From positions 9,290,093 through 9,354,092 of the forward strand of contig JAQFVV010000031.1 in NCBI GenBank assembly GCA_028023455.1: a stretch of 64,000 bases of DNA. The letters run 5' to 3'. This DNA comes from Epiperipatus broadwayi. Taxonomy: Eukaryota; Onychophora; Udeonychophora; Euonychophora; Peripatidae. Positions 48,081 to 59,237 of the stretch are shown here, piece after piece. Position 1 is the first letter of the stretch; every line of letters starts with the position of its first letter. Position numbers and translations under genes: made by a program. The notes beneath the pieces are model-generated. The model was not told the DNA's origin. It was given only the letters and a program-made list of their open reading frames with translations, and searched no databases.

Positions 48081-48512
48081 GCTGTTCAAAATACATTTGA
48101 AATGATTCCTGGTAATGATAATTTTGCTGATGATATTATTAAGAAAATTAATTGCAATAGATTTGATACAATACCTTATGATAAATCACGGCAATTGGCT
48201 ATATCGGAATTTAAATGTAAATTGAAGATTGATGATATGATTTGTTTGAAAGAGGACAAAGGTTTACGTATGTGTTTGTTGACGAAATATCAATATATTA
48301 ATAAAATTAAAATGCAAATGGACAAACTTGGTTTCTTTTTGATTGAAGATTATAATATGGATGGTCAAAGAATAAAATTTATTAACAATATTTTAAAAAT
48401 TGCTAAAAATAAAGTTTTAAATAATAATGTATACTATATGATATATCCTTGTGCTATATGTCCTCGTATTTTTGCAAATATAAAATTACATAAAGAAGGT
48501 AATCCTTTGTGA
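48081..48512 (+). CDS. Penelope-like element N-terminal part, right copy (5' truncated, ends at in-frame TGA)
   Basis: Begins within the element frame at AVQNTFEMIPGND and continues to HKEGNPL followed by TGA (48510-48512), the same stop as in the left copy. Differences from the left copy are W to R (TGG/CGG) and R to C (CGT/TGT), both CpG transitions, and loss of one serine codon in the IYPSCAICP segment. The longer open frame reaching left to 47844 is a chance fusion across the palindrome centre, made of antisense left-copy sequence, and is not element protein. Confidence 0.75.
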   Translation, partial: AVQNTFEMIPGNDNFADDIIKKINCNRFDTIPYDKSRQLAISEFKCKLKIDDMICLKEDKGLRMCLLTKYQYINKIKMQMDKLGFFLIEDYNMDGQRIKFINNILKIAKNKVLNNNVYYMIYPCAICPRIFANIKLHKEGNPL

Positions 48513-48515
48513 GTA

Positions 48516-49889
48516 ATGATAGATTTTGGTGGTTCCTTTATATATCAGTCTTCTAAATATATTGGTAAACTTTTACAAGACTTTTTAGGATTTGGAGAAA
48601 ATACTATTGCTTCATCATTTGACTTTGTAAATAGTATTAAAAATTTAATTATTGATGAAAATGATATTATTGCTTCATTGGATGTTACAGAAATGTATGG
48701 ATCTATTGATAGAATGAATTCCATAAAAATAATTGAACATGCATTAAAAAATAAAAATATTTGTAAATATATGATAAAATTTATCATTGACTCTTTAAAA
48801 TTTTTTAATGATAACATTGTTGCATCTTTTGAAGGTCAATATTATAAAATGACCAAAGGTTGGCCTATGGGATTGCCTGTAGTTGCACAAGTTTGCAATT
48901 TCGTTTTATCTACATATGAGAGTAATATTTTAAATATGTGTATTTTTGGAGATATTAAAATTTACAAAAGATATGTGGATGATGTTTTTGTCTGTGGAAA
49001 CATTAATAGTATAAATTTGCTTATAGAGGAATTAAATAAATTGAATGGCTTGAAATGGACTATTGAAAAAGAACAGGATTATAAGATTAACTATTTAGAT
49101 TTAATGATCACAAGAGATAACAGTATATTAAATTATAAACTAATAATTAAGCCATTGCAAAAAAGAGGATATATAAATTTTAAATCAAAAGTACCAATGA
49201 TGCATAAGATGGCAAGTTTTAAATCTTTTTTGTTTCGAAATGAAAAATTATGTCGTTACCAAAGTGATAAATTGAAAAATATTGAGATATTTGCCAAGGA
49301 ATTGCTTGATGTTGGTTATAAAATGGAACAAATAAACAATACTTTAAGTCAATTTAAAAAAAATTATAATTTAAAAGAAATGAAGATTAATAATAAAAAA
49401 TGGATATCTATTCCATTTATTTCAAATCCACAAGTAAAATTTTTTAAGGATTTATATAAGAATGTATTTAATGTTTCATTCTACGTTCCAAACAATATTA
49501 ACAAATTAGTTAATAATTCTAAGGATGTCATACCTATCAAGCAAAAAAGTAATGTCATATATCAAATTTTTTGTGATTGTATGCTATCATATATAGGTGA
49601 ATCTAGGTGCAACATTGAGAAAAGATTGAAGGAACACGAATTGTTATATAAGCGTGTAAAAAATAAAAATAATGGTGATTTAATATCTTCTTCAGTTTTC
49701 TTTGATCATGAAAAAACATGTAAACATAAATTTAAATTTAATTTTGAAAATGTGAAAATTCTTCATGAAGAGAGAAACCATAGTAAAAGAAAAATTAAAG
49801 AAGCAATTTTTATAAACAGGAATAAAACACATTTGATAAATCGACAAGCTTCTAACATTAAAATACGAGATTCGTGGAATTTGAATTGA
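48516..49889 (+). CDS. Penelope-like element reverse transcriptase + GIY-YIG endonuclease (C-terminal 457 aa), right copy
   Basis: Same product as the left copy and identical except for one residue (NPQVKFFKDLY here, NPQVKIFKDLY there). RT motifs A (LDVTEMY), B (GWPMGLPVV) and C (YVDDVFV) and the GIY-YIG residues (IYQI, YIGESR, KRLKEH, KEAIF) are all intact. ATG at 48516 lies two codons after the shared TGA. Two uninterrupted 457-codon frames in an otherwise decayed repeat landscape indicate very recent insertion. Whether a protein starting at this ATG is functional without the N-terminal segment is unknown. Confidence 0.85.
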   Translation: MIDFGGSFIYQSSKYIGKLLQDFLGFGENTIASSFDFVNSIKNLIIDENDIIASLDVTEMYGSIDRMNSIKIIEHALKNKNICKYMIKFIIDSLKFFNDNIVASFEGQYYKMTKGWPMGLPVVAQVCNFVLSTYESNILNMCIFGDIKIYKRYVDDVFVCGNINSINLLIEELNKLNGLKWTIEKEQDYKINYLDLMITRDNSILNYKLIIKPLQKRGYINFKSKVPMMHKMASFKSFLFRNEKLCRYQSDKLKNIEIFAKELLDVGYKMEQINNTLSQFKKNYNLKEMKINNKKWISIPFISNPQVKFFKDLYKNVFNVSFYVPNNINKLVNNSKDVIPIKQKSNVIYQIFCDCMLSYIGESRCNIEKRLKEHELLYKRVKNKNNGDLISSSVFFDHEKTCKHKFKFNFENVKILHEERNHSKRKIKEAIFINRNKTHLINRQASNIKIRDSWNLN

Positions 49890-50082
49890 TGACGTTTGCT
49901 TCCGCTTTTAGTTTTTGAATTTAATAGCAGTTGAGGCAGGTTTGAAAGTAACCGAAAGTACTTCTGCGGATTTAAAGATTGTTTGAATTGTTTATAAACC
50001 GTTTAAAAATATTATTTCAATTATAATTACAATATTATTTTTAATTAACGGATATTTTTATTTATTTTACATATATATATAA

Positions 50083-50720
50083 AACAAGTTATAAATTTCA
50101 TAACTTGCTTTTAAGCTTGCATTTTATGATCACTAGATGGAATGTACCAATAGCTCTAAACATGCTTTGTTTTTATAAGTGCTGAAAGAGATAGAATTAA
50201 AAATCTCTATTGTTATCCCTACCTCCAGACCAGCTGGTTTCAAGCGTATAGTGTTTTATAAGTGCTGACTTTTGAGTTAATATTCTAGACTCCCAGCCCT
50301 CCACTGAGGTGAGTCATAAGATGGAAACCAGCTGATCTGGAGTAGGGATAATTATAGATGCTTTGAATTCAGAAATTATAAAAACAAAGCTTGTTTAGAA
50401 CTGTTGGTAAGCTCCATCTAGTTATCATAAACTGCAAGCTTAAAAGCAATTTACGAAATTTATAACTTGTTTTAATTATTATAAGTGTACCTTTGAAGGG
50501 TTTTGCAATGCTATATATTGCAGTGGCTATTACTAAATGATAAAACTGAGCTGAATTCAGACCCATATAGCTATCTAGTTTGTATTTCTGGATTTGAAGA
50601 CATTTATGTGTGTGATAAATTTGTGCTTTCAAATTGATAGAAACATGTTTCATAAGTGCTGACTTTGAGTTAGTATTTTAGATCTAGTTTCTAGATGCCC
50701 AGCCCTCCACTGTGGTTAGC
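50083..50720. repeat. family C foldback, 160-bp arms
   Basis: Left arm about 50083-50250 and right arm about 50320-50478 are inverted copies: ACAAGTTATAAATTTC, GCTTTTAAGCTTGCA, CAAGCTTTGTTTTTATAA-type blocks, CCCTAC(C)TCCAGA(C/T)CAGCTGGTTTC. The sequence continues to 50720 with blocks resembling units at 7.0-7.8 kb (TAGCTATCTAG, ATTGCAATGCTATATATTGC, GATCTAGTTTCTAG). The boundary hairpin CAAGTTAT...ATAACTTG is present at the start and again at about 50455-50478. Confidence 0.7.
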
Positions 50721-50977
50721 TAATATATAAATAAAGTGATACATTTCCAAGTAATAGTTGTATTAATGCAATATTTTCTAGTTTCAAAGAAAACCACTAT
50801 TCAAATAAAAAATGATTTCACATACATCCACAGATGATCTTGGGTAATACATTACACTTTCATTATTTTGGGTAAAATATAAAAATTAAAATATCCATGC
50901 TGCTTCATTTGAAATGGCTTTAATTCTTTTTATTTCATTTCTTTCAAAGAAGATAATCTTAATTTCATCAAAATTAA

Positions 50978-51694
50978 CCTTTTAATGAGTAGTTAATTTT
51001 ATTAGCCAAGTGAGGTAAAACTCACAAACTCAAGCATCAAAATATATTCATCTTTTAATATTATATTCACTTTAGTTTCATTTGTAAAAAGTATATTAAT
51101 AATTTGTCAGGTTATGAAAGTGAACAAAACTTTTTTCAAAAATAATTTTTTATTTATAATTATAAAAATATTCAATAGTGAAAATCTTAAAATGAACATT
51201 ACTCATCAACCAAAAAGTTTTGACGACATCAGTAATCTCTTTCCCAATTTTACATTGCAGAAAAGCAAATAATTTTTGCTAAAGTCTTAATTATTTTTCT
51301 AAAATAATTTTTATTTTTAGAATATTTTATCAAAATAATTTGTAATATGTCAAAAATACTTTTAAAATGGTCTAAAACATTTGTTTATCACTTTCAAAAT
51401 GAAAGAAAAGAAATGGTATCGCTTAGTTATGACAATCCATTTTCTTTGTTGTTGAAAGCTAATAGCCAATGAGGTTCAAGAAACCAACTTTAATCCCGCC
51501 TTTTCTTTTGTCAGATTTTAACATCAATTTTATTGATTTTTTACTTTTAAAATAATTCAAGAGAGTGCAGCATCTTATGGAACTTTTTATAACCTTTCAA
51601 ATGACGATAAAATCTTTACCGTAGCATTAAAAATGACTAAATTGAAGAGATTAAAAGCTGCTATCAAGTTAACTCGTAACTTGCCTTTGATAAG
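50978..51694. mobile_element. piggyBac-type non-autonomous element, family F copy 2
   Basis: Flanked by TTAA at 50974-50977 and 51695-51698. Collinear with 17203-18236 apart from the extra segment there. Shared blocks: AAGTGAGGTAAAACTCA, TTTCATTTGTAAAAAGTATA, AATTTGTCAGGTTATGAAAG, GAGTGCAGCATCTTATGG, ACCGTAGCATTAAAAATGA. Termini have diverged to CCTTTTAATG / CTTATCAAAGG. Confidence 0.6.
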
Positions 51695-51698
51695 TTAA

Positions 51699-54600
51699 TA
51701 GTGTGGCCTGTATCTTTCACATGGATATATAAAACAGAACCAAGTTATTTATTTCTAACCCAACTTTTATGTACTTTTATTCTTTCATTTTAAGTTCAAA
51801 CTATTCTGACCTATATATACCTTCCTACAAAAACAAGAGATAATATATACTACTCCAGAAATAGTCTATCAAAAATTTCCTTTGCATGATTTAATAAATT
51901 ATTCAAAGTAATACCCCTTTCCAAACAATTTTCTCATTTCCAAACAATTATTACTTTTAAGTACAATTTTACATGAAAACAATTTAAATGGCAAATAAAT
52001 AAAATCTTATTTCCAAATATTATTACTATTAAATTTATCAGAGTAGCCAACATTCAAATAATCTTTACAAAATCGACCTTTTTAAAACAAAGCTACCTCA
52101 CTGGAATTATTTAATTTCTTATTCCTATAACAATAATAAGTAGCTACTTTATGAAAAACCAATTGATAACTATCAGGTTTAATTATAGATCTTAACTCTT
52201 TACTTTTAATATAATACTATATATCACTATATATCAAACAATTATTCTTTACATCACTATAACTGTAAATTTGAAAGCCATTAACTATACTCCTCTTGAC
52301 TTCTGTGTATTTATATCTATGGAGACCAGTGACTGTCAAATTTCATTTACCAAGATACAAGTAATCTCCAGAAAAATCAAATTCAGCCAGTTTTATTGCT
52401 GAATCTGAAAAACATACTATTTTTACATCATAATTCTTTGATTGCAAATTCATGTTGTAACATCCGGATAGAGGATCTTGAATCGAGATGTATTCTATAT
52501 CATAAAGCTATAATTTTGAGCTTTTGGCAAGATGGAAAAAAATAGAAAAACACTGCAAATGAGAAAATTCAATTTTTCAACAATATTTTTACATAATATT
52601 TGAAAAAGGGTATCCAAAAATTAGATATGTACATTTTTCTTCAAACAGGCACACAATATGCATCATATATGTTAATGCCAAATAAACTGACTAATAAATA
52701 CTTGCATCATAATCTCAGATCAGTTTTCCATTTCCAAGAGATATATTTAGAAAGTAATTTAAATGTAACTTTAAATAAATGAAAATAAATTTGTCTATAA
52801 TCCAAGATTATGCCTAGATAGTAAGGGAATAATTGTGTTTAAAACTGTTATTCAAAAACATTATTCTTAGATTACTCAGATCTTTTATGTATTCAGTTTC
52901 TGGAATAAGATTGATATTAAATAAATGAAGCTATGAAAAGAATATCAGACTATTGTTTAATATTTTGTATTTAATATAATTATTAATTAATATCATTTAA
53001 ATGTTGCATTGGAAAACATTTATCAAATAAATTAATAGGTTGTCGACAGTTAAGAATTTTAAGAACTTTTGGAAAACCATTTTTCCAAACAATCATAATC
53101 TGAGAAGTTAATAAAAATCAAACTTGTTCATTTCAACCTCTTCATGAATATGATTCTTTCAAATATCTTGCGTGATGAGACATGTAATAATGATAATGGG
53201 GGGGGGGGGAGATTGGATTATTACCTGCTATAGTTTTTGTTTTTGGTTAACTCTTTTGAAAAAGTTTATGTATAAATAAAATTTTTGAAATATGTATAAA
53301 TAATATTACTCAACACTTTTGCCAATAATGTGTTGACTTCTAGTTTCTTTTAAATCTCCAAGTTTTCTATCTATCCCTAGGGATTTTCCTTGTTTAAGAC
53401 AAAGGCAAATTTAAGTTTTTATATTATATGAATATTGTGCAAGAAACGGTTGCAACATTTTTTTAAAAAATATTTTTACATCTCCACGCTCATATGAAAC
53501 TAATATGACTTTAAGACCAGATGTCACATGTAAGTAGAACTGTTTTATGATCTCCATTTTTGTTTCTAGTATTCTGTGAATAATCTGTTAGGCAAAAATT
53601 GGTTATATGAAGCATTTCTGGTTTTATTTTAACTTGGGATAAATTGTTTTCGATATCCATAAGAGAAAAACTCATTGATAATGTAACACAGCAAGATAAA
53701 AAAGAAGCAATTCTTGATTTCTCTCCCTTTTTGTTTTTTTTTTGGCATTATCCTATGACTTTACAAGTTTAAACAGTAATCTTATAGACAAAAACTGGTT
53801 ATATTCAGCTTTTCAGGGTTTTTTTTCAACCTGCAATAAATTGCTTTAGATAAGCTTGAGGGATGAATTTGTTGGCAATTTATCATAGCAACATAAAATT
53901 GGAGAAATTCTTTTAGTATTTTCTGTATACCTTTTTTAAATTCCACAAAACATGTAAAAATAATTAACGTTTATTATAAATGTCTGTAATAAATTGTCAT
54001 AAGAATGCAAAAATAAACATCACCTAGGTGACAGAGTTATAGTATGATTAAAATACTTTATCTAATTACTTCATCAGTTTATGAAGCAAGAAATTAAGCA
54101 AAGTAAAAGTACAATATAAAATTAAAATAATGCAGAAAAATTATTTAAATTTTTTACGGTAATCATATGCAGTATATACGTATAAATATGTGCGTGTAAA
54201 AATAGATAAATTATTTTGAAAATGGAACAAACAAACAAAATGTCTTTGTTGCTGAAATTTATAAATTCCCTGTGTACCTACCTACCTACGCATGACTTTG
54301 AATCTGTTCTTTTCTTAAATTGTAAATATTTTCACACTTTTAATTTTTTAATTAAACTAATTAAATTCGCTGGTAAATTAATAAAACCCAAAATTTAATT
54401 AATAGTGAACAGTAGCTTTGTAACTGTCAATGTTGTTTATAACAAAGTCAAATTCAGAATTTAATAATAATAAAGTTATTGCATTATTATTTTTTCTCGA
54501 TGGTATTTTTTCTTAATGTGGGTGTGTGCAAGAGCATTTATTGATTCATTTCTTCCTTCTTTCTTAGAGTGATTTTAATATTTTTCTTTTTCTTAATTTC

Positions 54601-55451
54601 TCTTTACAGCAAACTATTGTATGTCAATAAAATAATAATAGAGAATTCGAATAAAGTCGAAATGCGCTTTCCATAAGCTAATCTTCCTTGATTTATAATT
54701 GAATTTATGCATTAAATTTATTTTTTGATGGTAATTGCCGTCCATTTCTAAATTGATTATATATATATCATTAATTAGATGACTGATTACATTAAGTAGA
54801 TAATTTTTAGATGATTGATATTGTGTTTTATCTGTTTTTTAATTAATAAATATATTTTTAGAAGAAATTTATTATATAAAAAAATTATATTAAAAAAACA
54901 ATATCTAACTTGTTTCAAATCAAATGTTGGTTTAAAAGTTGTGAATCAAAATTAAATTATCTATAATATAAAATTTCATATGATATTTTTTTTATTCGGT
55001 CATTAAACTTTAAAATTAACTCTTTATTTATTATATACAATTATTATTGTTTCTGTGTGGTAAACAATATGGTCCAAAATGACAAGATTATTATTGTATC
55101 AGAAACTGTGACAAAATAGATTGAACACAATTCTATCATTGGAAATGCCATGCAATTATTCTACTAATATGTTGAGATAAAAGCTGTTGAGAAATCAAAA
55201 AAAATGTTTGTAATTTACTCCTGGCAGAATTTAAGTATATTTCTCATAAAATTTGCTTTATTAAAGACCATTTTGGAAAAAAAGCTATTTCACATATACA
55301 TTTTTTAAAATCTCATATATAACAATATAGCAAATTTTCTAGCAATTTTACTTTTTTATACATATTGTCTATTTATAAGTGTTATGATTTAAAGCAAGCC
55401 TAAAAGCCTCTTTTCTCCTATATCTATTAAACTACCAGTTTATTTACATTT
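51699..55451. other. AT-rich noncoding stretch
   Basis: No credible ORF. Weak direct similarity between about 53571-53715 and 53770-53915 (AATCT(G)TTA..GACAAAAA.TGGTTATAT, AGC.TTTC.GG.TTT, TAAATTG.TTT) suggests an eroded about 200-bp tandem repeat. A G-run lies at about 53199-53211. Confidence 0.4.
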
Positions 55452-55640
55452 TATATATATATATACACACACACAAATAAAATGTCCGTTAATTAAAACC
55501 TATTGCAATAACAATAAAAATAATAAATAAAACAGCAATTAACCATTATATTCAATCTCTAATTTTGAAAGTGCTTCTGCAGATTGAAAGACTGTATATA
55601 ATAGTTAATTACCATATATTTATTATTTTTATTGTTATAT
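55452..55640. repeat. short inverted repeat related to Penelope-like 3' end
   Basis: Arms CAATAACAATAAAAATAATA...ATTCAATCT (about 55505-55556) and AGATTGAAAGA...TATTATTTTTATTGTTAT (about 55581-55639) flank a loop with GAAAGTGCTTCTGCAG. That loop resembles GAAAGTACTTCTGCGG in the PLE 3' UTR (49955-49970). The left outer end has, in antisense, TTTTAATTAACGGACATTTT, matching the sequence just outside the right PLE copy (TTTTTAATTAACGGATATTT, 50038-50057), and then CA/TA microsatellite. It looks like two heavily truncated PLE 3' ends head to head. Confidence 0.5.
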
Positions 55641-56240
55641 ATTGAACCAGGTGGTGTTGTAGATCAAATGGGAAACACAATCTAACATGAACTTTTAACT
55701 CTTTAATAAAATGGCAATTATGAAGTATAAACTTGTGAAACAATATTGTAAGACTTACTTTTATAAATACAATACAATTATTTATTATTAATTCAATCTA
55801 CTGGTTTCATAGGCAGAGAAGAAGAATGCCCAGAAGGTACCTGTGATCAAGCCAAAGCTATATATAAGATATATATATAATTATGACTACGTTTCAAGGC
55901 CCCAGATCTTCTCAATTGCAAAATTCAACACCTATCATTCAAAGCACTTTTTTGTTTCAGAGTAAACTCCAGACACCAGTTAACTACCAAAAGCAACTAA
56001 TGTACCCTGAATTATGGCCAACTAATTCAACGCCTAAGAAATCCCAACTAACTCAATCAAAATATATAATAGATTGCTGTTTTAATTAGTGATACGAATA
56101 AAAGAATTGACCGACAAAATATTAAGTTTTAAAGATAATTTATTTTAATGAAATGTTTATTATTATAATTTGAAAACTACTATTATAAACTTTTAATTAA
56201 CTTAAACAATGATTTTTTATATCTAAGTGCACACACACTT
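55641..56240. repeat. dispersed repeat family A, copy 1 (about 600 bp)
   Basis: Direct partner of 58634-59237. Starts ATTGAACCAGG after TATAT. Shared blocks are GGCAGAGAAGAAGAATGCCC, CAAGCCAAAGCTATATA, ATTCAACACCTATCATTCA, AAAGCACTTTTTTGTTT, AATAAAAGAATTGACCGA and AAACAATGATTTT; ends in CACACACACT. A 68-codon frame inside is not conserved in copy 2. Confidence 0.8.
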
Positions 56241-56246
56241 AATAAA

Positions 56247-57429
56247 TCATGCAATAATATATAATATAACAAAGAGCATTAAATAAACACATAACATTTA
56301 AAACTTTATGCATGCTATAGAGTTTATTAGTTTTACTGACTCTGGAGAGTTTAAATTATTGCAATGGCTACATTAATATCAGAAATGGAATAAGAAAATG
56401 TTATTTATTATCTATAGGATTTTGGGCATTGAATTCTTGCTGTTTGCTGTTTCATGTGAGTTTTTATCAACCAGTCAAATTTTAAGCTTCTGTGGAGGTT
56501 GCTAGGATTGCTATTTCATAATACTCTTATTCAAGTCAGTTAGATATCTCTGGCAGCTTCAAATTATTAAGCAGGCATTACTTCTATCGAGCAGGTTGCT
56601 GATGTTCCATCAGACTGAGGCTGGAGTCTGGCTGTATGCTTCTGACGACTGCTAACACTGCATTGTTATGAATAAACACTGACTCTGAATATGTGACAAG
56701 ACTGACTGAAGACTGATTGTAAAACTGATTGTAAACTGATTGAATAATGAAAAACTGACTATTTATGTGATAACCTGTTGTCATTTTTTAAATTAGTTTT
56801 TTTACCCACCAGCTATGTCCATTATTGAAATTCATTCAGTGCTTTTGTTTAAATTTTTATAACATTTTAATTAATTAATCTGGTTGTTTATGTATTTTTT
56901 AATTAGTAGCCATTGCTAATCCATTTCTTTTATGTAGCTTCTGAGTATTTGCAATATTTGAGGGAATTTCTTTTAACTTATAAACGTTCCTTTATTTTTT
57001 TAATATTTAACTTTCAGATCCCATTTTATTAGCACATATACATTTTACTATTTCTTTATGTTTACAATCTTGTTCCTTATGGACATATATATTTTATTTC
57101 TTCTAAATAACAGGAAAAGACTTTTTTCTTTAAATTAAATGAAAAGAGCTATTTTTAATTTTATGTAAAAGATTTATTTTTAAACTGCTATAGCTTTACC
57201 TTTTAAGTTAAACTTTCTCCCCTTCCAATTACTCTTTAAACTTTTATAGATTATTTCCTTTTTTCAAACGAGATATTTTAATTTAGTTATTTACAGAAAT
57301 TATTCTGCAATAATTTTATTATTTATTAATTAAATTTAAAACTTTTGTGTTATTTATGAAAATTTTTATTTTTAATAATTGTAACTCACAATTTTTCAAG
57401 GAGTGCTATCATTAACAGTACAGTATATA
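56247..57429. other. AT-rich noncoding DNA
   Basis: No recognised feature. A small run of AACTGATTGTAA repeats at about 56710-56745 is visible. Confidence 0.5.
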
Positions 57430-57840
57430 TCCATTTGGCCAATGATTCCACAATCAATCCATCTATAAATCCATTAATAACTCTATATTATTGTATTACT
57501 GTCTTTGTACCTTTCTACTACCATTATCTCTACTTCCATATCTATCAATATATCTTACCCATTACTAATCTATCTCACTAACTATACATTTTCATGTATA
57601 TATCTAACTTCTGTTTATCTGACTTGCTATATAACAATCTGTCTGTCTGTGATCATATATTATCTATTATCTATATGTATTTATATATCCAGCTATGTAT
57701 CTATTTATCTACCATACTGCCAATAATTTTTATGGCTATATATCTGTTTGTCTACTTATATAATTATTTATCCAATCATTCATATGTCTAACCATTTATC
57801 TGCCTTTTTATCCATGTTTGTCTGATTGTCTATAAATTGG
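57430..57840. repeat. decayed (TATC)n array
   Basis: Abundant TATCTAT/CTATCTA/TGTCTGTCTG motifs with many interruptions. It looks like an old tetranucleotide array in the opposite strand sense to the 13-kb GATA array. ORFs across it are repeat translations. Confidence 0.7.
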
Positions 57841-58294
57841 TTTATATATCATATTAAAAACATGAATACTAACTAAGGCAAAAGAAAATAAATTAATAAT
57901 TTTGAAAAAGTGAAACCCTCATGTATAAAAATAATATATTAAATAAGTGCAAAGAATATTTTTTACTACTATGACAGAAACTTGGAATGTGTAGAATATA
58001 AGTTCTTTAACCATCAGACTTCTCACATTTATTTAAGTAGACCGATATTGGTGTGCATAAATCAAATGATAATATTTAAATCACAACTAAAGAATTAAAG
58101 TACACTGCAGATAAATACATCACCAATGAAGAGTAACTGATGCACATACCAGAAACTGGAACCTAAAGATGAACTATATCAAAAATGAACTAATGATGAA
58201 CTTTATGGGATTATTATCCAAAATAACTATGGAAAAATAATGATCTTAACAAATGTTATGAAATAATTTGTTATATAAAACCAATCCAGTTGTT

Positions 58295-58575
58295 CATGTT
58301 GCATCACTTGTCATTCATTGCACTTGTTCATGAAAATCTCATGCCTCCTGAGCTATGTCCAGCATAACTAGACCTAGGTAAGTCAAATTGTAGTGAGATG
58401 GAATTCTAGTTGCATCATTTGGGGAAACCAAACCCACAAATTTCTAGGTTTTTCCAGTCTCTATGGTGCTATATCCTCTGATGAGCAGGAAATATTGTTG
58501 TAGGTGGGGTGATGTCTGTATTGGGGAAAGCCAATCAATGGTTCCTTCCTACAATATGCTCATCAGGAAATAGTT
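58295..58575. repeat. dispersed repeat family D, copy 2 (inverted relative to copy 1)
   Basis: Reverse complement of 7868-8130. Contains CCTGAGCTATGTCC, TTCCAGTCTCTATGGTGCTA, CCTCTGATGAGCAGGAAATA and CAATATGCTCATCAGGAAAT. Confidence 0.75.
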
Positions 58576-58633
58576 ACAACTGACGTAAAGAGGTTATATG
58601 GGGTATCCAGTTATAATATATATATATATATAT

Positions 58634-59237
58634 ATTGAACCGGGGTGGAGTAGTAGATCGAAAAGAAACAATGTATATGAGAAACAGAAAAGTATTTTTT
58701 TACTTTTTTTTACTTCTTTTGTAGAAAAATATATTATTATAACATTACTTTTAAAATTTGATCTACTCCAACGGCAATTTAATTATTGCACCACATCAGT
58801 CTCTTAGGCAGAGAAACATAATACCCACAGGGTACCTATGACCAGGCCAAAGCTATATAAAATATATAACTGCAACCACATTTGCAAGACATAGATCGTC
58901 TCGACTGCTGGATTCAACACCTGTCATTCAGAGCACTTTTTTGTTTTGAAGTAAACTTCAGGCTCCAGTTAATTAAAATAAGCAACTAACATACTCTGAA
59001 TGATGGCAAACTAATTCAGCACTTAAGAAATCCTAACTAGCTTAATCAAAAGAATAATATAATAAATTGCTGCTTTAACTTTTTTGCTAAATTGTTTTTT
59101 AGTAGTATAATTAAAAGAATTGACCGAGAAATTCTAATACTTTATTTTAAATATAATGTTTAATATCATTTGTAAACTAATTTTATTATTTTTTTAATTA
59201 ATATAAACAATGATTTTATATCTCGGGCACACACACT
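58634..59237. repeat. dispersed repeat family A, copy 2
   Basis: Direct partner of 55641-56240. Starts ATTGAACCGGGGTGG immediately after a (TA)n tract (58616-58633) and ends GGGCACACACACT. Confidence 0.8.

Larger units (their letters stand above)
48080..50035 (+). mobile_element. Penelope-like retroelement, right copy (plus strand, 5' truncated)
   Basis: Near-perfect inverted copy of 45711-47669. The arms differ by one 3-base in-frame deletion and a handful of substitutions, and the 3' UTRs are identical over about 145 bp. It starts abruptly at 48080 in the middle of the N-terminal coding region. The outer 3' sequence from 50036 to about 50081 (AATTAACGGATATTTTTATT..., then a short TA run) is not present beyond the left copy. 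It may be the full 3' end of the element, because similar sequence occurs at 55.45-55.5 kb. Confidence 0.85.

Noticed and set aside
45711-50035. Palindrome as a fold-back assembly or library artefact
   Set aside because: The arms differ by substitutions and a 3-base indel, the centre is asymmetric by 410 bp and the flanks are different; an artefact would be an exact mirror. Long-read confirmation is still the decisive test.
49889-50035. Hammerhead ribozyme in the PLE 3' region
   Set aside because: PLEs often carry one. TTGATGACG and ACCGAAAG occur here, but the required CUGAUGA core and matching stems could not be built. A covariance-model search would decide.
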